In this document: one piece after another, positions 34,662 through 43,035 of the stretch
How positions within the stretch are numbered: position 1 is the first letter of the stretch
How the letters are laid out: the number at the start of each line of letters is the position of its first letter
From: Bacillus sp. 1780r2a1
GTDB lineage: Bacteria; Bacillota; Bacilli; Bacillales; Bacillaceae_H
Reading direction: 5' to 3'
NCBI GenBank assembly: GCA_024134725.1
Contig: CP099863.1
Coordinates: 801,501-865,500 of the forward strand
DNA length: 64,000 nt
The notes under the pieces: generated by a model
Databases searched by the model: none
Told to the model about the DNA's origin: nothing
What the model saw: only the letters and a program-made list of their open reading frames with translations
Position numbers and translations under genes: made by a program

Positions 34662-34817
34662 TGTAACTACTCCTTTAGTTTAATTTACCTTATATTAACA
34701 TATTGTGATTGTTGATGTTAGATGTAGTAAGAAACGCACATAGTAAATTTAGTAATCCCCAAGTCCTTTTAGCTTCTGTGCCCAACGTAGTGTTGTCTAT
34801 TCACATAATTAATAATG

Positions 34818-34906
34818 ATCGGGAAGGGGGCGGAGCTCAAATCCCTCACAGGTCATATTTAAATAATGCTCAAATCCTTTTGTATAAAGGATTTGGGCAT
34901 TTTGTT
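34818..34906 (+). repeat. Degenerate third copy of tRNA-Val end plus terminator
   Basis: GGGAAGGGGGCGG, CTCAAATCCCTCACAGGTCA and a following hairpin (CAAATCC...GGATTTG) keep the order found at attL and attR. About 34 of 40 tRNA bases match. It looks like an old attachment site, making the 32.5-34.9-kb stretch the remnant of an earlier insertion. Confidence 0.75.
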
Positions 34907-35092
34907 TTGATTATCCTAACCAAATAAATAAAATTTGACGATGAGTTATTATTACCATATTTTAGATATTTTCACTTATATATAAAGTCAGCAATAAACT
35001 AATTAATAAATAATAAGGTTTACTTCAGTAAAATAAGGTATAGTATATTGGGTGAAGTAATTTTTAAAGGATAAGAAATGTAGGTGAACAAA

Positions 35093-35230
35093 GTGAGCAA
35101 ATATCTATTGGATACCAAAGGCCAGATGGCTATGACAAAGTATCATGAAAAACAAAAAAATACTAAAGTTGATAAAAAGCAGCACCTTGAAAAACTTCGT
35201 GCGGAGTATTTGAAAAAGAAGCAAAAATAA
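35093..35230 (+). CDS. 45-residue basic protein
   Basis: Starts at GTG 35093 after TAGGTG. The peptide (SKYLLDTKGQMAMTKYHEKQ at its start) is very rich in Lys and Glu and probably one helix. A clean terminator follows. Family unknown. Upstream, 34907-35092 is AT-rich with no gene seen. Confidence 0.55.
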   Translation: MSKYLLDTKGQMAMTKYHEKQKNTKVDKKQHLEKLRAEYLKKKQK

Positions 35231-35251
35231 ATAGATGAATAAGGTGAATGA

Positions 35252-35288
35252 AAACATAGGAAGATGAAGATCTTCCTATGTTTTTTTA
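35252..35288 (+). terminator. Terminator of the 45-residue gene
   Basis: ACATAGGAAGATGAAGATCTTCCTATGT is nearly palindromic and ends in seven T. Confidence 0.85.
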
Positions 35289-35435
35289 TTTGAAGTTCTT
35301 TTTTAATTGATGATAGAGTTTATCATTTTCAAGAATTTTAATAGAAAAACTAATTTCTTTAGTGTTTTTTAATATTTTCCAGCTCAAATTTAGTAAACTA
35401 GTATAGATTGAGGAGAAATATAGGAGGACTTACTG

Positions 35436-37070
35436 ATGAGCACTCAGACATTTGAAATGAACATAGATGGAGAAACAATTAGATGGGAAGAAACATCTCA
35501 TGCTCAAATTTTTCGTAATTTCTGGCAGTTTTTTGTGGAAAAAGATTTACAAAAAACAATTGAAATAATAGAGCTGACAGGTATACGCACGGCCGATTCA
35601 GAATATATGGTAGGTAAAAATGGAATTAAAAGAAAAAATCTTTTTATAAAAGATAATTACTACGTCCACATGCACTTAAACCCAGCAGCAATGCAAAAAG
35701 TATATGAAAAATTCATAAAGAGCTGGGAGAGTATTGATAAACAATCTAAGGATGAAACTCTTAGCAGGGAACAACAGCAAGTGTTCAAGGAACTACAAAC
35801 AGCAGAAAAGAAGAATGTAAAATCTATTTATGAAAAAAACCCTGCAGTTGCTGCAGTTGCGGCGAACCATAACTTATATGATAGCTCTGTAAGTGTAGAA
35901 CCTGTCGTTACGAAACTATCTGACGGCACAGAACCTCTAAGAATTCTTTTTGGTCATTCAGCGAGCAATAATGAACCATTGTATTGGTACCCAACTACGA
36001 CTAGCAAGATTATGCATACAAATACAGGTATCGTTGGTACGATGGGGACAGGGAAAACTCAGTTTACGAAATCTCTTATTAAACAAATACATGAGGGCTC
36101 TCTATCCAATTTAAATGGAACGCCTATTGATATTCTTATTTTTGATTATAAAGGTGACTATATTAAAGACGACTTTGTGGAAGCGACAAATGCTACAATT
36201 TATCAGCCATATCACCTTCCATATAATCCGCTATCGTTATATAGGGGGAAACAACCAAAGCCGTTATTACCTTTACATACAGCTAGTACCATTAAAGAAA
36301 CCATTTCGAATGCATTTAATTTAGGTATAAAGCAACAGCAATTATTAAACGATTTAATTGTTGAATCTTATTCACAAGTTGGTATTCATAAAGCCGATAT
36401 GTCTACATGGGATCTGGTACCACCTACATTAAATAATGTGTTTGAACGATTTATGGATAGAGAGGATGTAAAAGAAGACAGTCTGTATGCAGCATTAAAA
36501 CAAATTTATGACTTTGAAATTTTCTCTCCAACTAGCGAGGAGACACAGTCTCTATACGACATGATACAAGGTGTAACGGTTATCAATCTAGCTGGTTATG
36601 ACCAAAGTGTTCAGAATTTAATAGTAGGAATTACCTTAGACACTTTCTATTCTCAGATGTCTACAAAAGGGCACAGCACAATCCAAGGAGATTATCGTGA
36701 GTTAACAAAAATGATCCTTGTTGATGAGGCAGATAATTTCTTGAGTCAAAACTTCACTTCTTTAAAGAAAGTTATGAAGGAAGGGAGAGAATATGGAGTT
36801 GGTGTGATTTTATCAACTCAATTTTTAGATCATTTTGCAACAGCGGATAATAACTATACGCAATATATATTGACTTGGATTATACATAGAGTGTCTACGA
36901 TTAAAAAGAAAGAAGTACAAGCTATTTTCAGTCCAGAAACCCAAACTGAGGGTGTACATATCGTTAATAAGATAGCACAACTTCCAAAGCACTATAGCTT
37001 AGTTACATCTGTTACCAATAATAAATACGAAATTATGGAAGATATGGCGTTCTGGAAGCTTTTAAGTTAA
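35436..37070 (+). CDS. HerA/FtsK-type ATPase, DptH-like
   Basis: A 544-residue P-loop ATPase with Walker A GTMGTGKT (201-208), a conserved FDYKGDY (236-242) and Walker B MILVDEAD (426-433), then VGVILSTQF, typical of HerA/VirB4/FtsK pumps. The first 100 residues are a separate alpha/beta domain. The ATPase part recalls the C-terminal region of DptH/DndH, the ATPase of phosphorothioate-dependent restriction, but that protein is about three times longer and dndBCDE-like genes are absent here. It is followed after 65 bp by an HNH endonuclease gene. I infer a two-component defence pair in which this protein supplies DNA translocation. Confidence 0.8.
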   Translation: MSTQTFEMNIDGETIRWEETSHAQIFRNFWQFFVEKDLQKTIEIIELTGIRTADSEYMVGKNGIKRKNLFIKDNYYVHMHLNPAAMQKVYEKFIKSWESIDKQSKDETLSREQQQVFKELQTAEKKNVKSIYEKNPAVAAVAANHNLYDSSVSVEPVVTKLSDGTEPLRILFGHSASNNEPLYWYPTTTSKIMHTNTGIVGTMGTGKTQFTKSLIKQIHEGSLSNLNGTPIDILIFDYKGDYIKDDFVEATNATIYQPYHLPYNPLSLYRGKQPKPLLPLHTASTIKETISNAFNLGIKQQQLLNDLIVESYSQVGIHKADMSTWDLVPPTLNNVFERFMDREDVKEDSLYAALKQIYDFEIFSPTSEETQSLYDMIQGVTVINLAGYDQSVQNLIVGITLDTFYSQMSTKGHSTIQGDYRELTKMILVDEADNFLSQNFTSLKKVMKEGREYGVGVILSTQFLDHFATADNNYTQYILTWIIHRVSTIKKKEVQAIFSPETQTEGVHIVNKIAQLPKHYSLVTSVTNNKYEIMEDMAFWKLLS

Positions 37071-37135
37071 ACATAAATTTCTGGTAAAGAACCCTTTGCG
37101 TAAGAACAATGGAGTGGATTGCAGGAGGTTAAAAC

Positions 37136-38020
37136 ATGAAGGGTTATATTGGAGTTACGTCTAGGGAGTGGTTTACGTATTTATCTTTGCATAATAAAGC
37201 AAGCGAATTTAACTTTTGGCGTAAGGATACTAAAAACTTTCAATCCCTAACCAAGGGAGAACCGTTCTTTTTTCTTGTGAAAAATGATAAGAGAGTTAAA
37301 GGCGAAAGAGCGGTATTGGGAATGGCTACGTACCTGCGTTTCGAGGTACTAAAAGCATCAGAAGCATGGGACAGATACCGTAATGCCAATGGTGATGACG
37401 AGAAAGAAGTTTTTATAGGTAGAATGAATACTATGTTTGGAGCTGGTGCACATACGGGGCAAATAGGATGTATCATTCTTACAGACTTCAAACTATTTTA
37501 TAATCCAGTGTTATTAAGCGAAATAGGGATACCGTTTAAAAATAGCGTTGTATCTGGAAAAGGGATAACAGAAGCAGAAGTAGAAGCCGTTTTAGAGTAT
37601 GGATTTAGTACGGTTGGTGATGTAATACGTAAGCTGACCGAAGCAGATCTTATTGGCTTTACGGAAGATGATGAAGGATTTTCAGAAGGGAAAATAAAGC
37701 TAAAACAACACTTAGTCAGAGAACGTAATCCTGAAGTGATCAAGCTAGCAAAGGAACGTTTCTTACAAAAGCACGGTAAGTTATTTTGCGAGGTATGCAA
37801 GTTTGATTTTCAGCAATACTACGGTGAGCTAGGAAATGGTTATATAGAAGGTCATCATACGAAACCTGTATCAGAAATGGACGACAATCATGAAACAAAA
37901 GTAGAAGATATCGCTCTAGTATGTGCTAACTGTCACCGTATGCTACATCGTAAACGACCATGGTTGTCAATAAGTGAACTCCAGCAATTACTACATATAA
38001 AAAATCCATGGATTTCATAA
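37136..38020 (+). CDS. HNH endonuclease with EVE-like N-terminal domain
   Basis: A 294-residue protein. Residues 1-125 (start GYIGVTSREWFTYL, then EPFFFLVKN and VLGMATYLRFE) look like an EVE/PUA-type domain, which in known EVE-HNH enzymes binds modified cytosine. A linker of 90 residues leads to an HNH domain with zinc pairs C218/C221 and C263/C266, the catalytic H240-H241 (IEGHHTKP) and CHRMLHR. GCAGGAGG precedes the ATG. It probably cuts modified or foreign DNA, perhaps driven by the ATPase encoded just upstream. Confidence 0.85.
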   Translation: MKGYIGVTSREWFTYLSLHNKASEFNFWRKDTKNFQSLTKGEPFFFLVKNDKRVKGERAVLGMATYLRFEVLKASEAWDRYRNANGDDEKEVFIGRMNTMFGAGAHTGQIGCIILTDFKLFYNPVLLSEIGIPFKNSVVSGKGITEAEVEAVLEYGFSTVGDVIRKLTEADLIGFTEDDEGFSEGKIKLKQHLVRERNPEVIKLAKERFLQKHGKLFCEVCKFDFQQYYGELGNGYIEGHHTKPVSEMDDNHETKVEDIALVCANCHRMLHRKRPWLSISELQQLLHIKNPWIS

Positions 38021-38036
38021 AATCCATGGATTTTTT
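37998..38036. terminator. Terminator of the ATPase-HNH module
   Basis: AAAAATCCATGGATTT and AAATCCATGGATTTTTT are direct/inverted arms of a symmetric hairpin overlapping the stop codon. It could act toward the convergent gene too. Confidence 0.8.
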
Positions 38037-38045
38037 ATATGTCAT

Positions 38046-38402
38046 TCACCTAAGCATAACTGATTCTTTCCAGCTCGGAATGTAAACTTCTCCGTTATAC
38101 TGAACTTCACATATCGTTCTTAAACTGATTCTTCTTAATCTATACTCAATATTGTTTCTTATAAAAAACTGCTTATCATCATAATTTATAGAGGTAACGT
38201 TGATGTTTTGATTGTTTAATAGGAATCTCAGTGTTACATCTTGTCCGTCTTCATTGGCTTTTATAGTTCCTTTAAAAGGGTTTATTTTAATGTTGAATTG
38301 TTCCGACAGCTCTTTGGCAAATAGAGCTACCTGAGATCCATTGAGTTCCCATGTTGTGATCATTAAATCTAACAGCAACTTTTTTTGGTTTTCGAAATCC
38401 AC
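38046..38402 (-). CDS. Hypothetical protein, about 118 residues
   Basis: A soluble alpha/beta protein without recognised motif (start VDFENQKKLLLDLMITTWEL). I prefer GTG 38402 because AAAAAGGAG sits ahead of it; the frame is open to 38411. It is convergent with the HNH gene. It may belong with the neighbouring module or be unrelated. Confidence 0.62.
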   Translation of the reverse strand: MDFENQKKLLLDLMITTWELNGSQVALFAKELSEQFNIKINPFKGTIKANEDGQDVTLRFLLNNQNINVTSINYDDKQFFIRNNIEYRLRRISLRTICEVQYNGEVYIPSWKESVMLR

Positions 38403-38961
38403 AAAAATCACTCCTTTTTACTCTTAATAGTTACATAGGTATCGTAGACATTTATGCTAGAGGTTAGCAATTTTGTACACATATTTTTGTATTTTAATAC
38501 ATATTGTATCATAAATTTTCATATAATTTGAGGAATATTTTTGTTTTTGTGAATGAAATAACTTTGTTATTAATTAACTTAAAGAGAATTAATTAACAAA
38601 ATTAAAAAGAATCTTTTATATAATCCATTCTTTTTGTGCCACTATTGATATGGTATACCCCTTATTAAAGGTAAAAAAATAGTATAATTTACATGTTTCT
38701 GAATTAGGTAATGTATTCTCTGATAAAGAACATTCAAGAAAAATAATTATGGTATATTTTATTCCTATATAATTATTTTTGCATAAAAAAAGTATATATA
38801 TTGCATTCTTATTCTGTGTCTACATTCTTTCAAAAAGGTGATTAATAAAATTTTATTTCTTCTATATATAATAAAAAACTATTTATATGAAATTAGATGT
38901 ATAAGAGATTACTAGTCGGGGAATAGTAGAACTAGAAACTTTTATATGGGAGGGAAATTCA
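38403..38961. other. Very AT-rich gap, no gene seen
   Basis: More than 75 percent A/T by eye with short A and T runs, no ORF and no strong hairpin. It probably contains the promoter for the two small overlapping ORFs that follow. Confidence 0.5.
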
Positions 38962-39078
38962 GTGAGCGAAAACAAAAACATTTTTTCTACATTTGTTAGT
39001 GAAGATCAATTTGACCTACGTTCATACATTACTTACTTATTTATTAATGAGTGCGAGCAAGATGAATCAGCAAGCTAA
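38962..39078 (+). CDS. 38-residue acidic ORF
   Basis: Begins at GTG after GGGAGGGAAATTC. It reads SENKNIFSTFVSEDQFDLRS and ends NECEQDESAS. It overlaps the next ORF by 17 bp in another frame. No recognised family. Confidence 0.5.
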   Translation: MSENKNIFSTFVSEDQFDLRSYITYLFINECEQDESAS

Positions 39079-39184
39079 ATTAAATACAAAACTTAAGTTC
39101 AAGCTGATTACGGATAAAAAACTTCTCAAAAAAGCTGCCGACTCTATGAAAGTTGTAAAATCCAAAGCAAACTGGTTTTTATAA
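39062..39184 (+). CDS. 40-residue basic ORF
   Basis: MNQQAKLNTKLKFKLITDKK begins a Lys-rich peptide ending in NWFL. The start lies within the end of the acidic ORF, where GCGAGCAAG is only a weak ribosome site, so expression would depend on coupling. The opposite charges of the two peptides suggest a pair. Confidence 0.45.
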   Translation: MNQQAKLNTKLKFKLITDKKLLKKAADSMKVVKSKANWFL

Positions 39185-39279
39185 GTAATAACTCTCGAAT
39201 TAGCTATTAAACAAAAATTACATACGTATAGTTCCACTTTTCATCACATTGTCTTTATTCTCTAAAAAGAAAGAGAGAA

Positions 39280-39332
39280 TGATAAACAAGAGAGACACAC
39301 AAGAAGGTTTGCTAAGGATGTAGGGCAATCAT
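39280..39332 (+). repeat. Degraded copy of the 34.3-kb small ORF
   Basis: GATAAACAAGAGAGACACAC and AAGAAGGTTTGCTAAGGATG line up with 34262-34315, with a stop and missing ends. Followed by the second DUF3953 gene, it shows that the two regions arose by duplication. Confidence 0.65.
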
Positions 39333-39367
39333 AGGTTGCACTTCTTCATCTACATCCATTGTCAATT

Positions 39368-39601
39368 CTACTTCAATAAAAAGCTCTCGACGCTTGTATA
39401 TAAAGTATAAATAGATATAAATAAAAACAGCCAGCCAAAACCTTTACTTTTATTTTGAAATTGTACCAGTCCTATTATTAAAATGACTAAGCCGAAAAGT
39501 AACGTCGCGTAGGGTTGCAAAGTATAATCCTTTGTTATGAAACTATATACGATAAGAGGAAGAGCTATAACCGACAAAATAAGTTGTAAACGGATTAACA
39601 T
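39368..39601 (-). CDS. DUF3953-like small membrane protein, copy 2
   Basis: About 77 residues; LIRLQLILSVIALPLIVYSF and LQPYATLLFGLVILIIGLVQ align with the copy at 34428-34661 at roughly 60 percent identity by eye. Start at 39601 matches the paralogue. The two copies bracket the ATPase-HNH module. Confidence 0.72.
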   Translation of the reverse strand: MLIRLQLILSVIALPLIVYSFITKDYTLQPYATLLFGLVILIIGLVQFQNKSKGFGWLFLFISIYTLYTSVESFLLK

Positions 39602-40004
39602 TTGTAAGTACTCTTTTAGAATTATTTGCACGGTCGGCAGGACCCGCAATGCTAATGAGCGGATAGCATTGAACTTGTACCGGAATCTTCCTTGGGTGTA
39701 TCATCATCGCTAGAATCTTCAACTGGTGGCACTGGAAAGTTCCTTTAAAGAGACCTCCTATTTCGCTAGATAGTCATAATGATGCTATATAATAGTCTTT
39801 AGAAAATAAAAAAGTATGAGAGTCATTATTGGAAACATAATGGCTCTTTTTTATGTCTAGGTAAATAAAGTTGGTCAACCTTCTGTGCAAGAGCTTCCAA
39901 TGAATTAACAATAAAAAGAATGAGAAGTAGTTCTAGGCTACCTCTCATTCTTTTTATCTACTTTCGATGGGGATCTTTATTAAAAATTTTACCTTTGTCT
40001 AAAA
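39602..40004. other. Gap with two terminators and a protein-tail scrap
   Basis: On the minus strand near 39640-39730 a short frame ends EDSSDDDTPKEDSGTSSML, resembling the acidic tail of a lost protein. Two hairpins with T tracts follow: AGAGTCATTAT/ATAATGGCTCT at 39820-39857 and AAAGAATGAGA/CTCTCATTCTTT at 39913-39956. No intact gene. Confidence 0.5.
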
Positions 40005-40259
40005 AGTTTCCTTAGGTAAAATATTTGGTATTATTATATTCCCTCATTCATAAAATATCAATAGAATCGGTTTATTTTATTCGAACAAAAACATGTGTAT
40101 TTTAAAACTGTTCTTAAACCTCTATAAATAAAGCTTGTTTGATTATCTTAATGAGAAAATGTTTACAAAATTGCACATGAGCTATATAATTTGATTAACT
40201 TAAAAAAAGTTTCCCTAAGGAAAAATATTTTTGATTTGCTAGTAATACGATGGTATTAT
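40005..40259 (+). promoter_or_regulatory. Two MntR-like boxes and mnt promoter
   Basis: AGTTTCCTTAGGTAAAAT (40005-40022) and AGTTTCCCTAAGGAAAAAT (40208-40226) fit the dyad bound by MntR in Bacillus manganese genes. A promoter, TTGATT (40231-40236), 17 bp, TATTAT (40254-40259), follows the second box. A half box, TTTACCTTAG, lies just after it. Manganese-dependent repression of the transporter is expected. The interval is otherwise non-coding. Confidence 0.72.
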
Positions 40260-40329
40260 ATTTTTTTACCTTAGTTTTGCCCATATACAAAAAAGTTTAA
40301 TTAATGAAAAAGAAAGGAGATTATGTAAA

Positions 40330-41079
40330 ATGACTGATGCAATCGTTGTAAAGGACTTGTTTGTATCGTATCAAGGTAATCAAGTAGTTAAGGACGTTTC
40401 GTTCACCATTGAAAAAGGGCTTCTTGTTGGAATCATTGGTCCAAATGGAGCTGGAAAATCAACGTTAATGAAAGCTATTCTGGATTTAATTCCAAATGAT
40501 AAAGGACATATTAAAATCCTAGAAGAGGATATCCGAAGCGCTAGGAAGCGAATTGCCTATGTGCCCCAGAGAAGTACAATTGACTGGGATTTTCCAATTA
40601 CTGTTTTAGATGTTGTATTAATTGGAACGTATCCATCCTTAGGAGTAATGAAAAGACCTAAGAAAGAGCAGAAGAGCTGGGCGTTGCAGTGTTTGCACAA
40701 AGTGGGAATGGAAGAATTTAAAAACCGTCAGATTGGCGAATTGTCAGGTGGTCAACAGCAACGCGTATTCTTAGCAAGAGCGCTTGCTCAAAAAGCAGAG
40801 GTACTTTTCTTAGACGAACCATTTGTTGGAATAGACGTAACGAGTGAAGAAACCATTATTAATATTCTAAGAGAGTTGCGTCAACAAGGAAAAACAACGG
40901 TCGTTGTACATCATGATTTGAGTAAAGCAGAGTCTTACTTTGATAAATTGCTTCTTTTAAATAAAGAGTTGATTCATTATGGAGAAGTAAATAGCGTACT
41001 GGAACCAGCTGTGATGGTAAAAGCCTACGTCAATCAAGAACTATTCTTTAATCCCCAAACGGAGGTGCATTCATCATGA
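40330..41079 (+). CDS. mntB: Manganese ABC transporter, ATP-binding protein
   Basis: A 249-residue ABC ATPase of the metal (zinc/manganese/iron chelate) class. Walker A is GPNGAGKS, the signature LSGGQQQR and Walker B LFLDEPFVGID, followed by the switch histidine in VVHHDL. It powers uptake by the permease encoded next. The ATG follows AAAGGAGAT. The MntR-like boxes upstream favour manganese over zinc. The stop overlaps the permease ATG. Confidence 0.92.
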   Translation: MTDAIVVKDLFVSYQGNQVVKDVSFTIEKGLLVGIIGPNGAGKSTLMKAILDLIPNDKGHIKILEEDIRSARKRIAYVPQRSTIDWDFPITVLDVVLIGTYPSLGVMKRPKKEQKSWALQCLHKVGMEEFKNRQIGELSGGQQQRVFLARALAQKAEVLFLDEPFVGIDVTSEETIINILRELRQQGKTTVVVHHDLSKAESYFDKLLLLNKELIHYGEVNSVLEPAVMVKAYVNQELFFNPQTEVHSS

Positions 41080-41942
41080 AAGTTGTGGAGTTTATGAATG
41101 CCTTAATGCAATATAGCTTTCTACAAAAAGCTTTGTTAACGTCCGTTATGGTGGGAATCATTTGCGGAGTGATTGGCTGTTTTATTGTTTTAAGAGGAAT
41201 GGCCCTGATGGGAGACGCGATTTCACACGCGGTTCTTCCGGGAGTTGCGATTTCCTATATGCTTGGCATCAATTATTTTATCGGTGCAGTTTTAACAGGC
41301 GTTATCACTGCTCTTGGAATAGGGTTTGTTAGCCAAAATAGTCGTATTAAACACGATATGGCAATTGGAATTATGTTTACATCCGTATTTGCTATAGGAA
41401 TTATTTTAATTACCTTTATGAAGAGCAGTTCTGACCTTTATCACATTTTATTTGGAAACGTGCTTTCTGTACGTTCTTCTGATATGTGGACTACACTCAT
41501 TATCGGTTTCGTTATTATCGGGCTTGTGTATTTATTTTATAAAGAGCTTTTGGTATCAACGTTTGATCCAACCATGGCACAAAGCTACGGCTTGCCAAAT
41601 AAATGGATTCATTACGGACTCATGGTTCTTTTAACGATGGTGACAGTTGCCTCGCTTCAAACTGTCGGAATTATTCTCGTAGTTGCCATGCTAATAACGC
41701 CTGCTGCGACAGCCTACCTATTAACAAACAGGTTATGGGTCATGATTCACTTAGCTGCTGGTATCGGAGCGCTTTCTTCTATAATAGGGTTATATTTTAG
41801 CTTCTCATACAATCTTGCTTCAGGAGCGACCATCGTTATTGTTGCGACACTCCTATTTGCACTAGCATTTTTCTTTTCACCTTCACAAGGATTATTTTGG
41901 AGAACGCTAAAAATTCGTAAAAATAGAGCTAAGCTTTCATAA
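41076..41942 (+). CDS. mntC: Manganese ABC transporter, permease
   Basis: A 288-residue ABC-3 family permease with about eight membrane helices. RGMALMGDAISHAVLPGVA is the conserved coupling segment of this family. Only one permease gene is present, whereas B. subtilis has two (mntC and mntD), so this one probably works as a homodimer. It overlaps mntB by 4 bp. Confidence 0.92.
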   Translation: MKVVEFMNALMQYSFLQKALLTSVMVGIICGVIGCFIVLRGMALMGDAISHAVLPGVAISYMLGINYFIGAVLTGVITALGIGFVSQNSRIKHDMAIGIMFTSVFAIGIILITFMKSSSDLYHILFGNVLSVRSSDMWTTLIIGFVIIGLVYLFYKELLVSTFDPTMAQSYGLPNKWIHYGLMVLLTMVTVASLQTVGIILVVAMLITPAATAYLLTNRLWVMIHLAAGIGALSSIIGLYFSFSYNLASGATIVIVATLLFALAFFFSPSQGLFWRTLKIRKNRAKLS

Positions 41943-41959
41943 GCGATTGGAGGATAAAG

Positions 41960-42895
41960 ATGAAGTCGAAAATTTGGTTACTGTCGGCAATTAGTCTACT
42001 GATTTTTGCACTAGCTGCGTGTTCCAGCAGCACCAATGGAAACGAAGCGAATAGTGAAAAGTTGAAAGTTGTTACGACCTATTCCATTATCTATGATATT
42101 GTTAATCAAATCGGGGGGGAAAAGGTTGAGATTCATAGTTTGGTTCCAATTGGAAAGAACCCTCATGAATACGATCCGCTACCAAAAGACGTAATGGAAA
42201 TGACGGATGCAGACGCTGTGTTTTATAATGGGTTGAATCTAGAAGAAGGTGGAGCTTGGTTTAACAAGTTATTGACAACAGCAGATAAATCAGGTGAGAA
42301 TGCGCCTGTTTACCGGGTGAGTGAAGGGGTAGAGCCTATTTATCTAGAAACAAAAGGATTAGAAAAAGAGCCTGATCCACACGCATGGATGAACATTGAA
42401 AATGGCATCCTATACGCTGAAAATGTAAAGAAAGCACTTGTTAAAGAGGATCCTGATAACAAAGAGTATTATGAGAGAAATGCTAAAGAGTATATAGCAG
42501 AGCTTCAAAAACTACACGATGATACGGTAAAAAAAATCCAACAGCTTCCTGAAGAAAAGCGCTTCTTAATTTCGAGTGAAGGAGCTTTTAAATACTTTGG
42601 AGATGCATACGGAATAAAGACGGGTTATATCTGGGAAATCAATTCCGAAAGCCAAGGTACGCCTGATCAAATTCGAGACGTGGTAAGTTTAATTGAAACA
42701 AATAAAATTCCAGCATTGTTTGTAGAAACAAGCGTAGATAAACGCAGTATGGAAACTGTATCAAAAGAAACGCAGGTACCGATTGCAGGTACAATCTTCA
42801 CGGACTCACTTGGAAAGAAGGGAGAAGACGGAGATACGTATTTAAAAATGATGCAGTGGAATACGGATACGATTATTAAGGGGTTGCAAAAATAA
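41960..42895 (+). CDS. mntA: Manganese-binding lipoprotein of ABC transporter
   Basis: A 311-residue cluster A-I (ZnuA/PsaA-type) binding protein. The signal ends in a lipobox (LAAC, Cys 21). The metal ligands are visible in NPHEYDP, DPHAWMN, SSEGAFKYF and a late FTDSLG Asp. No His-rich loop of the ZnuA type occurs, which supports manganese. GGAGG precedes the ATG. Last gene of the operon. Confidence 0.92.
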   Translation: MKSKIWLLSAISLLIFALAACSSSTNGNEANSEKLKVVTTYSIIYDIVNQIGGEKVEIHSLVPIGKNPHEYDPLPKDVMEMTDADAVFYNGLNLEEGGAWFNKLLTTADKSGENAPVYRVSEGVEPIYLETKGLEKEPDPHAWMNIENGILYAENVKKALVKEDPDNKEYYERNAKEYIAELQKLHDDTVKKIQQLPEEKRFLISSEGAFKYFGDAYGIKTGYIWEINSESQGTPDQIRDVVSLIETNKIPALFVETSVDKRSMETVSKETQVPIAGTIFTDSLGKKGEDGDTYLKMMQWNTDTIIKGLQK

Positions 42896-42967
42896 GCTAG
42901 TTTATATTAGAAACGAACAATAAATCAAAATGTGAATTTTAACGTAAAAAATATAAGTATTTGATGC

Positions 42968-43007
42968 TAAAGCTCCTGTTTTCTTTATAGTAAAACAGGG
43001 GCTTTTA
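42968..43007 (+). terminator. Terminator of the mnt operon
   Basis: AAAGCTCCTGTTTT pairs with AAAACAGGGGCTTTT, followed by T. Confidence 0.85.
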
Positions 43008-43035
43008 TAAATAATTCAATAATATAGCTATTAAC

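Noticed and set aside
34709-34927. 72-codon ORF over the third attachment remnant
   Set aside because: It reads through the tRNA-like remnant and hairpin, with no ribosome site.
35436-37070. ATPase considered as part of a complete Dnd/Dpt system
   Set aside because: No dndB-E, dptF or dptG-like genes are visible nearby and the protein is far shorter than DptH.
41452-41800. Small plus-strand ORFs inside mntC
   Set aside because: Shadow frames of a clear permease gene.
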